The notes under the pieces were generated by a model that saw only the letters and a list, made by a program, of their open reading frames with translations, did not search any database and had not been told where the DNA came from. A stretch of DNA of 64,000 nucleotides from Syntrophobacter fumaroxidans MPOB (GTDB taxonomy: Bacteria > Desulfobacterota > Syntrophobacteria > Syntrophobacterales > Syntrophobacteraceae), in the NCBI RefSeq assembly GCF_000014965.1, contig NC_008554.1:124001-188000 (forward strand), in the 5' to 3' direction. This document shows, piece after piece, positions 8,962-17,461 of this stretch; the stretch's first letter is position 1, and each line of letters opens with the position of its first letter. Position numbers and translations under genes: made by a program.

Positions 8962-9678
8962 ATGACGGACCGGTTCCCGGGCTTGCATGATGAGCGGCAA
9001 TGGGTGCTCAATCAGGCCGCCGCCGACTTCTACCTCCTGCAGAATCGGCTGTACCCGCGCAGGGCCGCGCTTGAGTGGGTGGGTAACCGATATCGGCTGA
9101 CCGTTCGGGAGCGGGAACTGCTCAATCGCGGTGTATTCGGGCAGGCGGAGGCCCTTGCCCGCAAGGCCAAGAGGAGATGTGCGTCCGCCCTGGGCGGGCA
9201 ATGTCTGGTGGTGGACGGCCACAACGTGCAGATAACGGTGGAGAGCGCCGTTCTGGGGCGCCCCCTGCTCAAGGCCAACGATGGAGCGGTGCGTGACGTG
9301 GCGGGACAGTCGGCTCGATATCGGCTGTCGGAAACGAGCGAGGTGGCTCTGGACATGATTTTTCAATTCCTGGGCATCTTTCGGCCCGGGCGGGTCGATT
9401 TTCTGTTTGATGCTCCGATGAGCCACAGCGGCATGCTGGCAAGTGCCTGTCGACGGCGGTTGAAGTCCCTCGGGCTGGACGGCGACGCGCGCGCGGTGCC
9501 CGTACCGGAGCGTGAAATGACCCGGGCGGAATGCATCGTGGCCGGCAGCGACCGGGCGGTCCTGGACGCCTGCAGCCGATGGCACGACCTGGCCCACGAA
9601 GTGATCGACCTTTCATGTCCCTGCAACATGTTCGTGGATTTTTCAGACTTGATCCTGGCTCAATCCCGGCGGTCCTGA
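8962..9678 (+). CDS. DUF434 domain protein of unknown function
   Basis: This 238-aa soluble protein matches the DUF434 pattern known mainly from archaea and anaerobic bacteria. The N-terminal part (about residues 12-65) has NQAAADFYLLQNRLYPRRAA and is followed by a domain with LVVDGHNVQITVESA and the acidic ending DRAVLDACSRWHDLAHEVID. The VDGHN and DR/D residues resemble a nucleotide- or nuclease-like fold, but no activity is established. Its start lies 36 bp after the ligase gene, so it is probably in the same transcription unit. Confidence 0.75.
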   Translation: MTDRFPGLHDERQWVLNQAAADFYLLQNRLYPRRAALEWVGNRYRLTVRERELLNRGVFGQAEALARKAKRRCASALGGQCLVVDGHNVQITVESAVLGRPLLKANDGAVRDVAGQSARYRLSETSEVALDMIFQFLGIFRPGRVDFLFDAPMSHSGMLASACRRRLKSLGLDGDARAVPVPEREMTRAECIVAGSDRAVLDACSRWHDLAHEVIDLSCPCNMFVDFSDLILAQSRRS

Positions 9679-9899
9679 TCCGGCCCGCCCTTCCTGTCGG
9701 GCGGTTCCGTTGCGCCCGCCTCGATCCTTTCCGCACTCCCGGGTTGCCCCTTTGCTGCAAGGCCCGTTTCATGCGCCCTTGTCAAAATCGCAAAGCTGTG
9801 CTAGCAAAAAAAGCTTTCATCCGGCGGGTACCTGTTGGGGAGCGACCAGGTGACCCGGCCACACCGGCGGCACACCTTCCACGAAAGGATACTGAGGTT

Positions 9900-11246
9900 A
9901 TGGCGGAGATTGCCCCGTTTCGCGGATTGCGCTACAGTCCGAAAGCAGCGCCGGATCTTGCAAAGGTCGTCATTCCACCTTACGACGTCATCTCACCCGC
10001 CGAGCAGGAGCTCTTTCTGCATACCAGCCCTTACAACATGGTTCACCTGGAGCTGGGCAGGAGCGACCGCTCGGACACACCGGAGAACAACAGTCACACC
10101 CGCGCGGGACGCACCTTCGAGGATTGGGTGCGAAATGGAGTGCTGGTTCGCGAGGCGCTGCCGGCCGTGTATTATTACGAGCTCGACTACGCGCTCTCGC
10201 CCGGAAAGGAGGCCACGCGCCGCGGCTTCATCTGCGCCATGCGCCTGGAGGACTTCCGATCCGGCACGGTGCGTCCCCACGAAAAGACCTTTCAGGCAGT
10301 CAAGGATGAGCGCCTGGGTCTGATGCTGTCCTGCGGAGCGAACCTCAGTTCGGTGTTTTCACTGTATTCGGACCCCGAAAGCGTCGTGGACGAAACGCTC
10401 CGGTCGGGCCGTGAAGCCGCACCGGCCATGGCTTTCGTGGACCGCCAGGGAATGAGCCACCGCATCTGGAGGGTGACCGACCGCGGCGTGTTGCAGCGTG
10501 TGGCGGAGCTGATGAAGGGGAAGGCTATTTTCATTGCGGACGGGCATCACCGTTATGAAACCGGCCTGAATTACCGGGACCTCCAGAGACGGCGGAATCC
10601 GTCGGCCGGTCCGCATGCCGCGTTCGAGTACATTATGATGTATTTGTCCAACCTCAATCAGGAAGGGCTCACGATTCTTCCCACCCACAGGCTGCTCAGA
10701 AACCTCGGCTCGTGGGATCCCGAATCGATCTTGAAAAGAGCCGAAGCATTCTTTGAGGTGAAGCGGTTTTCATCCGACGTTCCGGGGGAGCGCATGCTGT
10801 GCTCCGAACTGGCGTCGCGGGGGGACCGCAAGGAAACCGCCATCGGGTTTTTCTGGGACAACGTCGGGTCCTTTTTCCTTTTGTCCGCGAGAAGAGAGCC
10901 CGTCTCGTCCTATCTGGCCGGCAGGGGTATTCCCGTGGAAACGCGCGGTCTCGATGTGGTGGTTTTGGATCAGGTCGTTTTGCGGAACCTGTTGGGGCTT
11001 TCGGAGGAGTACCTGTCCAGCGAGCACAATATTCACTTTAAACACGATCTCGCGGAGAGCATCGGCGCAGTCCGGTCCGGAGACTATGAGGCCGCTTTTC
11101 TCATCAACCCGACCCGGATCGAACAGGTCCAGGAAGTGGCGAGCGCAAAGCTCGTCATGCCCCACAAGTCCACCTACTTCTATCCGAAGGTCGGCAGCGG
11201 AATGGTGATCCGTTCGCTGTCGCCCGAAGAGGAGACGGTCTGGTAG
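9900..11246 (+). CDS. DUF1015 family protein
   Basis: This 448-aa protein belongs to the DUF1015 family, widespread in anaerobes and without an established biochemical role. The family N-terminus AEIAPFRGLRYSPKAAPDL is followed by VVIPPYDVISPAEQE, the conserved HPEK-like motif here as RPHEKTF, and IFIADGHHRYETGLNYR near residue 213. The ATG at 9900 begins this N-terminus; the in-frame extension upstream has no family similarity. The stop overlaps the proposed start of the next gene, suggesting translational coupling. Confidence 0.88.
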   Translation: MAEIAPFRGLRYSPKAAPDLAKVVIPPYDVISPAEQELFLHTSPYNMVHLELGRSDRSDTPENNSHTRAGRTFEDWVRNGVLVREALPAVYYYELDYALSPGKEATRRGFICAMRLEDFRSGTVRPHEKTFQAVKDERLGLMLSCGANLSSVFSLYSDPESVVDETLRSGREAAPAMAFVDRQGMSHRIWRVTDRGVLQRVAELMKGKAIFIADGHHRYETGLNYRDLQRRRNPSAGPHAAFEYIMMYLSNLNQEGLTILPTHRLLRNLGSWDPESILKRAEAFFEVKRFSSDVPGERMLCSELASRGDRKETAIGFFWDNVGSFFLLSARREPVSSYLAGRGIPVETRGLDVVVLDQVVLRNLLGLSEEYLSSEHNIHFKHDLAESIGAVRSGDYEAAFLINPTRIEQVQEVASAKLVMPHKSTYFYPKVGSGMVIRSLSPEEETVW

Positions 11247-11974
11247 CGGAAGCGGTTTCTTTCAGCTCGGACACCCTTTTTGGCGGCAGGCTCATTGTTA
11301 TTCAGGAGAAAAGGGGTTATCGTTTTTCCCTCGACGCGGTGCTGCTTGCCGGGCTCGTCGGGGTTCGCCCGCGCGAACGCGTTGTGGACCTGGGGACGGG
11401 GTGTGCGGTTATCCCGCTTATCGTGGCGTATCGCGGACAGGGGCGCAGTGTCGTCGGGGTGGAATTACAGCCCGAGCTGGTGAGGCTGGCCAGGAAGAAT
11501 GTCGAGGTCAACGGTTTTGTTGATTCGATTCGGATCCTCGAAGCGGATTTCAAAGAGATCACATCGTCTTTTCCGCCCGGGACGTTTGACCTCGTGCTGA
11601 GCAACCCTCCTTACAGGCGCCTGGCATCGGGCCGAATGAACGCGGTTCGGCAAAAAGCCGTCGCCAGGCATGAACTGGCGGGATCCGCGGAAGACGTTTT
11701 TCGCGCGGCTTCTCATCTTCTCGTGCAGGGGGGGAGGCTGGCGCTCATATACCCGGCCTCGCGCGTCGGGCTTCTTTTTGTCCTGGCACGCCGGTACGGG
11801 TTCAACGCGAAGCGGTTCACCGTCATCCATTCGAACGCCTCGGAGCCGGCGCGCCTGGTGTATTTCGAGTGCCGGAAGGGGGGCGGGGAGGAACTGCTCG
11901 TTACTGCTCCGTTTTTCATCTACCGGGAAGACGGAGGCCCTACCGACGCGATGCGGGCTTTGTACGAAGCGTGA
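11240..11974 (+). CDS. TrmN6/YfiC-like tRNA (adenine-N6)-methyltransferase, probable CTG start
   Basis: This Rossmann-fold methyltransferase resembles TrmN6, which methylates A37 of tRNA-Val. VVDLGTGCAVIPLIV is the SAM-binding loop and SNPPYRR is the NPPY catalytic motif of N6-adenine methyltransferases. The first GTG in frame, at 11339, cuts off the conserved segment DTLFGGRL...GYRFSLDAVLLA, which is encoded upstream without any ATG, GTG or TTG. CTG at 11240 lies 5 bases after GAGGAG and would give 244 aa, the usual family size, overlapping the DUF1015 stop by 7 bp. ATT codons at 11294 or 11300 are weaker alternatives. Function is by family; the start is inference. Confidence 0.75.
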   Translation: MVAEAVSFSSDTLFGGRLIVIQEKRGYRFSLDAVLLAGLVGVRPRERVVDLGTGCAVIPLIVAYRGQGRSVVGVELQPELVRLARKNVEVNGFVDSIRILEADFKEITSSFPPGTFDLVLSNPPYRRLASGRMNAVRQKAVARHELAGSAEDVFRAASHLLVQGGRLALIYPASRVGLLFVLARRYGFNAKRFTVIHSNASEPARLVYFECRKGGGEELLVTAPFFIYREDGGPTDAMRALYEA

Positions 11975-12031
11975 TGCCTGCTCGCGGTGACGTCGGAAAT
12001 CGAGGCGGTTTGATGCGGAAGGAGAAAAACA

Positions 12032-12823
12032 ATGGATTTGGGTTTGAGGGGAAAGGTGGCTTTCATCGCGGGTGGGAGCCAGGGACTGGGCCGGGCGGTA
12101 TCCATGGAAATGGCTCGGGAAGGGGCGAAGATCGCCGTGTGTGCTCTCGACAATCCGGAGCTGCCGAAGGCGGTCGAGGAGATTCGTGCGGCCACGGGGG
12201 CCGAGATCATCGGAATACCGGCGGACCTGACGGATTCCGCCCAGGCTTCCGATTTCGTGCGCAAGGGACTGGAGCACTACGGTACGGTCGATATCATGGT
12301 GACCAATGCGGGCGGCCCTCCCGTCAAGACTTTCCTCGAGATAGACGATGAGCTGTGGCACTACGGATTTCGGCTGAACCTGATGAGTACGATCATCATG
12401 GCCCGTGAGGTCATTCCCACCATGATGAAGAAACGGTGGGGCCGCATCGTCAACATGACCTCGATATCGGTGAAGCAGCCCCTGGATGGGCTCATCCTGT
12501 CCAACACGGTCCGCTCCGGGGTCATCGGCCTGGCCAAGAGTCTCTCCAACGAGCTTGCCCCCTACAACATCACGGTCAACAATGTCTGCCCCGGATATAC
12601 CATGACCGAACGCGTGCGTTCCCTGTCGGTGACTGTGGCGAATGCGGAAGGAGTCCGTCCCGAAGACATCATCAAGCGGTGGGAGGCGACGATCCCGATG
12701 GGCCGCCTCGGGAAACCCGAGGAATTTGCCGCTCTGGTGACCTTCCTGGCTTCTGAGCGGGCTGGATACATCACGGGTGCGTCCGTTCAGATCGATGGCG
12801 GTTTTTTCAAGGGTGTCGCCTAG
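12032..12823 (+). CDS. SDR family oxidoreductase, 3-oxoacyl-ACP reductase-like, atypical active site
   Basis: This is a 263-aa short-chain dehydrogenase fold protein. The cofactor loop AGGSQGLGRA and NAGGP are present. At the usual Tyr-x-x-x-Lys position, after NMTSISVKQPLDG, the sequence reads LILSNTVRSGVIGLAKSL, so the catalytic Tyr is absent and Arg takes the place of Lys. A branch of BKR-like SDRs with this substitution is known, and its activity is unclear. The C-terminus GASVQIDGGFFKGVA is normal. It lies 14 bp before fabH, which suggests a fatty acid-related role. It should not be called fabG without testing. Confidence 0.8.
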   Translation: MDLGLRGKVAFIAGGSQGLGRAVSMEMAREGAKIAVCALDNPELPKAVEEIRAATGAEIIGIPADLTDSAQASDFVRKGLEHYGTVDIMVTNAGGPPVKTFLEIDDELWHYGFRLNLMSTIIMAREVIPTMMKKRWGRIVNMTSISVKQPLDGLILSNTVRSGVIGLAKSLSNELAPYNITVNNVCPGYTMTERVRSLSVTVANAEGVRPEDIIKRWEATIPMGRLGKPEEFAALVTFLASERAGYITGASVQIDGGFFKGVA

Positions 12824-12837
12824 AATAAGGAAGTCTC

Positions 12838-13836
12838 ATGCCTGTTCGAACCGCATACATCAAGTCGGTCGGCCGATTCCTTCCGGAACGGCGGCTGACG
12901 AATAAAGACCTGGAAAAGATGGTGAACACCAACGATGAGTGGATCATGACCCGCACGGGTATCCGGGAGAGGCGCATTTTGGAGCCCGGCCTGGGGAATT
13001 CGCACATGGCCGTCAGGGCCTCTCGGGAGTGCCTGGACCGCGCGGGTGTCGACCCGATGGAACTCGATGCCATCATCGTTGGGACCGTCACTCCCGATAT
13101 GCTGTTTCCCGCCACCGCGTGCCTCGTGCAAAACGCTCTCGGGGCGAAGAACGCCTGGGGATACGACCTGTCGGCCGGTTGTTCGGGGTTCCTCTTCTCC
13201 CTCACCACGGGCGCGCAGCTGATCGAATCCGGGCGGAACCACAAGGTTCTGGTGATCGGGAGCGATGTCATGAGCAGCATTCTCGATTACGAGGACCGGA
13301 ACACGTGCGTGCTCTTCGGTGACGGCGCGGGCGCCGTGCTCCTTGAACCGTGCCCCGAAGGGGGGCACGGGTTGATCGACTTCATCCACCACATCGATGG
13401 TTCCGGGGGGCCGCTCCTGTACATGAAAGCGGGCGGCAGTCTGTATCCTCCCAGTCCGGAAACGGTCCGAAACAAAGAGCATTTTGTCACCCAGGAAGGC
13501 AAGCAGGTATTCAAGGCGGCCGTTACGGAAATGGCGAACGTGTCGGCGGAAATCCTGGAACGCAACGGGTTGACCGGCGATGATGTGGCGTTGTTCATTC
13601 CCCACCAGGCCAATCTGAGAATCATCGACGCCTGTGCCAACCGGATGGGGATAGATCACGACAAGGTGGTGATCAACATCGATCGTTACGCAAACACGAC
13701 TTCGGGGACTCTGCCGCTTTGCCTCTACGACGCCGTGGTGGAACAGGAGCGTCTCAAGAAGGGCGACTACGTCGTCATGTCCGCTTTTGGCGCGGGGTTT
13801 ACCTGGGGGAGCATTCTCCTGCGATGGTGGCGATGA
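12838..13836 (+). CDS. fabH: 3-oxoacyl-ACP synthase III (FabH)
   Basis: This 332-aa condensing enzyme starts fatty acid synthesis by joining an acyl-CoA to malonyl-ACP. The Cys-His-Asn triad is visible: Cys in DLSAGCSGFLFSLTTGAQL, His in LFIPHQANLRIID and Asn in RYANTTSGTLPL. The N-terminal NDEWIMTRTGIRERRI is also typical. It is cotranscribed with the SDR gene upstream. It is a KAS III relative rather than a fully proven FabH; related proteins serve in other acyl condensations. A G+C hairpin follows at 14004-14028. Confidence 0.88.
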   Translation: MPVRTAYIKSVGRFLPERRLTNKDLEKMVNTNDEWIMTRTGIRERRILEPGLGNSHMAVRASRECLDRAGVDPMELDAIIVGTVTPDMLFPATACLVQNALGAKNAWGYDLSAGCSGFLFSLTTGAQLIESGRNHKVLVIGSDVMSSILDYEDRNTCVLFGDGAGAVLLEPCPEGGHGLIDFIHHIDGSGGPLLYMKAGGSLYPPSPETVRNKEHFVTQEGKQVFKAAVTEMANVSAEILERNGLTGDDVALFIPHQANLRIIDACANRMGIDHDKVVINIDRYANTTSGTLPLCLYDAVVEQERLKKGDYVVMSAFGAGFTWGSILLRWWR

Positions 13837-13892
13837 GGCCCGGGTTTCGTCGGCGGGCTTTCATGATCCCCGCGCGTGATCTTCCCCGGTGG

Positions 13893-13959
13893 TGATACCG
13901 AGGTCCGTTCATGATGACACAGCGCCTGCCCGCAGGGAGGCAGACGCGGGCGGGGATAA
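13893..13959 (+). repeat. Dispersed 67-bp intergenic repeat, copy A
   Basis: This stretch from TGATACCGAG to CGGGGATAA is close in sequence and equal in length to 27467-27533. Shared blocks include GATGACACA, CCTGCCCG and GACGCGGGCGGGGATAA. It lies just after fabH and is followed within 50 bp by a G+C hairpin, as is copy B. Confidence 0.7.
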
Positions 13960-14003
13960 CTACCGTCCCTTGCTATGGACCGATATGCCGGTCAGACGTA
14001 GCA

Positions 14004-14028
14004 AGGGGCGGGCTTTATGCCCGCCCCT
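14004..14028. terminator. G+C hairpin between convergent fabH and porB
   Basis: AGGGGCGGGC (14004-14013) pairs perfectly with GCCCGCCCCT (14019-14028) around a 5-base loop. It sits between convergent genes and could end transcription from either side, although the flanking T-run is weak (TCGTCTTT). The rest of 13837-14193 holds copy A of the repeat and nothing else I can identify. Confidence 0.5.
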
Positions 14029-14193
14029 CGTCTTTGGCGCCCAATGCACTCATCCTGAATGCAATTTTCCATGATGCTCGCCGCGCCTGCGAACCGGGTA
14101 TGAAAAGGTGTTTTGGCGGAATCCCGAAAGCCGTTTCGTCGCTTTTGCCGGCAGGTTCCGGGCGTTATTGCCCACCACGCCGACTCGTGGGGT

Positions 14194-15093
14194 TCAGAAC
14201 CCCGCGCGCTTCCTGAACCTTTCCCACTTGACATCGATCTGACGCTGGAATTCGGCCAATTGCTCCGCAGAGATCCGCTTGAATCGGCCCTGCATCTCGA
14301 GATATTCATTCACTGGCTGCTTCTTGCCGCTCCTGGCCATGCTGAGGCTCTTTCCCGTAAGCCTGAACGCGCCGTTCTCGACCTCATAGAGGACCACGAC
14401 CGCCGACTCCACGGCGAGCCGCCCGATTTTGACCGTGTCTTTGGTCGGGAAGCTCCATCCCGTGGGGCAGGGCACCGCCATGTGGATGAAGCGGGTCCCC
14501 TTGATGGCCTTTGCCTTGAGGAACTTGTTGTAAATGTCCGCGGGGTACGACGAGCACATGGTGGCGAGGTAGGCCGGGTCGTGAGCTTCCATGATCTGGA
14601 TGAAGTCTTTTTTGGCCTGCTCCTTGGGGATGACGGGGGTTGTCGTCGTGACCGCGCCGCTGGGCGTGGCGCTTGAACGCTGGACCCCGGTATTCATATA
14701 GGCTTCGTTGTCGTAGCAGACGTAAATGAAATCCGTCTCGCGTTCGGCGGCACCGCTCAAGGCCTGGATGCCCATATCAAAGGTTCCCCCGTCCCCGGCC
14801 ATGGCAACCACCGTGTAGTCGGTGCGTCCCGTTGCCTTGAGCCCGGCGACCAGTCCGGATGCCGATGCCGCGGTGCCGGCGAAGGTGTTGTTGACGGCGT
14901 TGATGGCGACAGGGGTCTTGGGGTAGATGCCGTGGAGGATCGTCAGGCAGCAGGCGGGATGGGTCATTATCATCTTGGGGCCGAGAGCCTTGAGCATATG
15001 GCGATAGGCGATCGGCAGGCCGCAGCCGGCGCAGGTGCGGGTGCCCGGCAGAATATACTCGACTTCCGGGAGTTCCATCGTTGTCACTGACAT
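14194..15093 (-). CDS. porB: Pyruvate:ferredoxin oxidoreductase beta subunit
   Basis: This 299-aa subunit carries thiamine diphosphate in the multi-subunit 2-oxoacid:ferredoxin oxidoreductases. TRTCAGCGLPIAYRHML holds two cysteines of a [4Fe-4S] site, and AMAGDGGTFDMGIQALSGA is the TPP/Mg motif followed by YVCYDNEAYMNTGVQRS. The ending with scattered basic residues is ordinary. The gene is 33 bp downstream of porA on the same strand. Substrate is probably pyruvate, judged from PorA and PorB similarity; other 2-oxoacids cannot be excluded. Gamma and delta subunit genes are not adjacent. Confidence 0.9.
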   Translation of the reverse strand: MSVTTMELPEVEYILPGTRTCAGCGLPIAYRHMLKALGPKMIMTHPACCLTILHGIYPKTPVAINAVNNTFAGTAASASGLVAGLKATGRTDYTVVAMAGDGGTFDMGIQALSGAAERETDFIYVCYDNEAYMNTGVQRSSATPSGAVTTTTPVIPKEQAKKDFIQIMEAHDPAYLATMCSSYPADIYNKFLKAKAIKGTRFIHMAVPCPTGWSFPTKDTVKIGRLAVESAVVVLYEVENGAFRLTGKSLSMARSGKKQPVNEYLEMQGRFKRISAEQLAEFQRQIDVKWERFRKRAGF

Positions 15094-15126
15094 GATATGC
15101 GTCGTTTCCTTTCCGTTGTGCTTGGT

Positions 15127-16335
15127 TCAGACACCGTACCCCAGCCAACGCGGTTTTTCCTGGGGAATGTTTCCGGCGGCGCCGTTGATGATTTCCTGAG
15201 CGACCTCGAGGAGATCCGTGGGTTTCACGTCCTTTCCGCCCAGGCCGGTAATGTAGTTGTAGATTACCGGACGATGCCCGTTTCGACTGAAAAGAGCCGC
15301 TTTGAGCTCCGTCGCCAGGGCGCCTTCATACCCATAGCTGATGGCCTTTTCGACCACCGCAACGGACTTGGCCCTGCACGTCGCCTCGACCAGCGATGCA
15401 GCGGGAAAAGGACGGAAGACGCGGATGCCGACGACTCCGGCCTTCACACCCCGCTCACGCAGAATGTCCACCGTGTCGCTCGCCTCGCTGGCGAGGGAAC
15501 CCATCGTGAGAAAGATGAATTCGGCATCCTCGGTCCGGTAGCGATGGAGATTGTCCTCGTAGGAGCGGCCGAATCGCTCGGCGAAAGATCGACCGGCTTC
15601 GGCGATAACGGGAAGCGCCGATTCCATCGTTTCCTGCAAACGGAATCGGAATCCCATGTAGCTTGGGCACAGTTCCCCGTCGGGTCCCCTGAGCGGGTCG
15701 GTCATCACCACCGGGTTGATATTCACCGGATTTCCCGAGTCGATGGAGTGCAGGGGCTCATAGGGAGGAAGGTACTTGTCGACATCGCTCTGGGCCGGGA
15801 TGGAGACGGGCATCATCGTGTGCGAGAGCCTGAAGCCGTCAAAGCAGACCATCGTGGGTACCATGAGCTGCTCTGCGACCTTGTAGGCAAGAATGACCTG
15901 GTCCAGGACTTCCTGATTGTTCATGCAGTAAAATTGCATCCAGCCGGTATCGCGCTGGGCGATGGTGTCCTGCATGTCGTTGAGGATCGTCCACGGCGCA
16001 CCGAGGCCGCGGTTGGTGACCGGCATGACCACGGGAACACGGGCGCCCGCGGCCCAGTGGAGCTGTTCGTGCATGTAGGCCAGCCCATTGGCCGCGGTGG
16101 CGGTAAAGACCCTGGCCCCGACCAGCGAAGCCGAAATGCACACTCCCATGGCCGAATGCTCGCTTTCGACCCGGACGAATTCCGCTTGCAGCTCACCCTT
16201 TTCCACATACTCGGAAAGCACTTCGGGGATTTTCGATTGAGGCGTGATCGGATAAGCCGCTATGACCTGCACTCGGCATAGCTTGGCCGCCAGTGCCGCG
16301 GCCTGAGTTCCGGTTAAAATGAGTGTCTGTCCCAC
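15127..16335 (-). CDS. porA: Pyruvate:ferredoxin oxidoreductase alpha subunit
   Basis: PorA, about 402 aa, holds the pyrimidine-binding half of the TPP site. LTGTQAAALAAKLCRVQVIAAYPITPQSKIPE and FVRVESEHSAMGVCISASLVGARVFTATAANGL are typical, as is AISYGYEGALATELKAAL near the C-terminus. I chose GTG at 16335 because AAAGGA precedes it at good spacing and the protein then starts just before the conserved LTGTQAA; ATG at 16365 in frame would add ten residues. With porB it forms a two-gene unit; the missing small subunits may be encoded elsewhere. Confidence 0.9.
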   Translation of the reverse strand: MGQTLILTGTQAAALAAKLCRVQVIAAYPITPQSKIPEVLSEYVEKGELQAEFVRVESEHSAMGVCISASLVGARVFTATAANGLAYMHEQLHWAAGARVPVVMPVTNRGLGAPWTILNDMQDTIAQRDTGWMQFYCMNNQEVLDQVILAYKVAEQLMVPTMVCFDGFRLSHTMMPVSIPAQSDVDKYLPPYEPLHSIDSGNPVNINPVVMTDPLRGPDGELCPSYMGFRFRLQETMESALPVIAEAGRSFAERFGRSYEDNLHRYRTEDAEFIFLTMGSLASEASDTVDILRERGVKAGVVGIRVFRPFPAASLVEATCRAKSVAVVEKAISYGYEGALATELKAALFSRNGHRPVIYNYITGLGGKDVKPTDLLEVAQEIINGAAGNIPQEKPRWLGYGV

Positions 16336-16762
16336 TGTGACGATTTCCTTTCTCGAATGCTCCACGCGTCGGACTGTGTATGAACTCCACCCCGAGGGGG
16401 CGCTCTCGCGCGAATTCCCACGTTTTACACATTGTTACGATGAAAAAAAGGAGCCCGTCGCGGCCCCCTAATCCCATAACGGGGGATAATGAAGAAGTCA
16501 AACAAAAAGAAAACCCCGAGGGGGTGGGATTTCGAGATTGCTGTGGGAAACGAAGGTTTGGATTGCTCCGCGGCTGAGGCGGGCGTCGCGGGTGGCGACA
16601 GTCGATTCCGAGCGGGAGGAGAGCAGGAAGGCAGGGAGTCCGGAGGAGCTGGCCGGGGGGAAACGCGTCCGTCCCAGGGGCGCGAAACGTCCCCTTGCCG
16701 GGCAGAGCAACCTCCACACGGGAAAGAAACCGGGCGCAGGCCGCTCTCCGGGCAACCTGGGC
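16336..16762. other. Intergenic stretch upstream of porA
   Basis: About 430 bp lie between the porA start and the stop of the PxxKW gene, both on the minus strand. Open frames exist but are GC-driven shadows without ribosome binding sites or family similarity. A short CCCCGAGGGG palindrome occurs twice (near 16392 and 16515). The porA promoter is presumably here. Confidence 0.4.
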
Positions 16763-17047
16763 TTATTTCTTCTTGTTGCTGCGCTTGGAAGCTTTGAGAG
16801 GGTTGATCTTTTGCTGCAGACCCTGCTGCTCGGCCTTCGCATGGGTTGCGAAGTTGCAGGTGCTCGACCTCCACTTGACGGCGGGGTTGGGGTAACTGGT
16901 GCAATAGATCCCATTGGACCATTCCGACGTACGCTGGCAGCCCTCGCACTGTTCGACGACCGGGTGGCAGAAGCCTCCATTGTAGCCGCATCCCGATTTG
17001 GTCATGAAGGCACACTCCGCTCCGGTCTTTACAGTCTCACAAATCAT
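16763..17047 (-). CDS. PxxKW family cysteine-rich protein
   Basis: This 94-aa protein has eight cysteines (residues 3, 12, 20, 27, 34, 37, 49 and 63) and the motif NPAVKW that names the PxxKW family, known to me from deltaproteobacterial anaerobes. The cysteine spacing, including CEGC, suggests a metal or iron-sulphur site. The tail is lysine-rich. ATG at 17047 has a strong GGAGGTG site. No function is established; its place upstream of porAB on the same strand invites a redox role, which is speculation. Confidence 0.75.
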   Translation of the reverse strand: MICETVKTGAECAFMTKSGCGYNGGFCHPVVEQCEGCQRTSEWSNGIYCTSYPNPAVKWRSSTCNFATHAKAEQQGLQQKINPLKASKRSNKKK

Positions 17048-17461
17048 GACAAGCACCTCCGATTCTGATATTGTTTTGAGTCAATTCGAGTCCAAACCGC
17101 AGCGAATAATATCCAGGTTTTTCGCGGTGTCAAGAGGATTCGACCCGGTTTCTCGCAATGGGGATTCATTTTTTGCGTGAACCTTTGCGTCGAAGCCGAG
17201 AAACTCCTTTTCCCTTGTGAACGGGTACAGTATAAACTCAAGTGACGATTTTTCCCCTTAGCCGTTCGGACATGCGGGCTGCTGAAGAGCGACCGGCCGG
17301 GACGGTACCACCGGGAGAAACTACCTCTCAGACCAAAAAACGAGTTGGCTAAAAGAGTTGCGCTGATTTGAGGCGAGCAATTTAAGTCTAAGGCGAAAGT
17401 CTCCGTTATAGAGACTAGTTGCTTGTTAATTTGAGGATTGTTGGCTGGAAAGGTGAGATTT
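17048..17461. other. Divergent intergenic region upstream of pilB
   Basis: About 410 bp separate the PxxKW gene and pilB. It contains a small hairpin (GTCTCCGTTATAGAGAC at 17399-17415) and several partly paired stretches between 17250 and 17340, but no riboswitch that I recognise. Promoters for both flanking genes must lie here. Confidence 0.4.

Noticed and set aside
6640-9597. A 985-codon open frame on the minus strand opposite etfA and the acyl-CoA ligase
   Set aside because: It is antisense to two strongly supported genes, has no recognisable domain, and is the kind of long open frame expected opposite GC-rich coding sequence.
17250-17440. Possible riboswitch in the pilB leader
   Set aside because: Several short stems can form, but no conserved core of a c-di-GMP or other known class could be matched.
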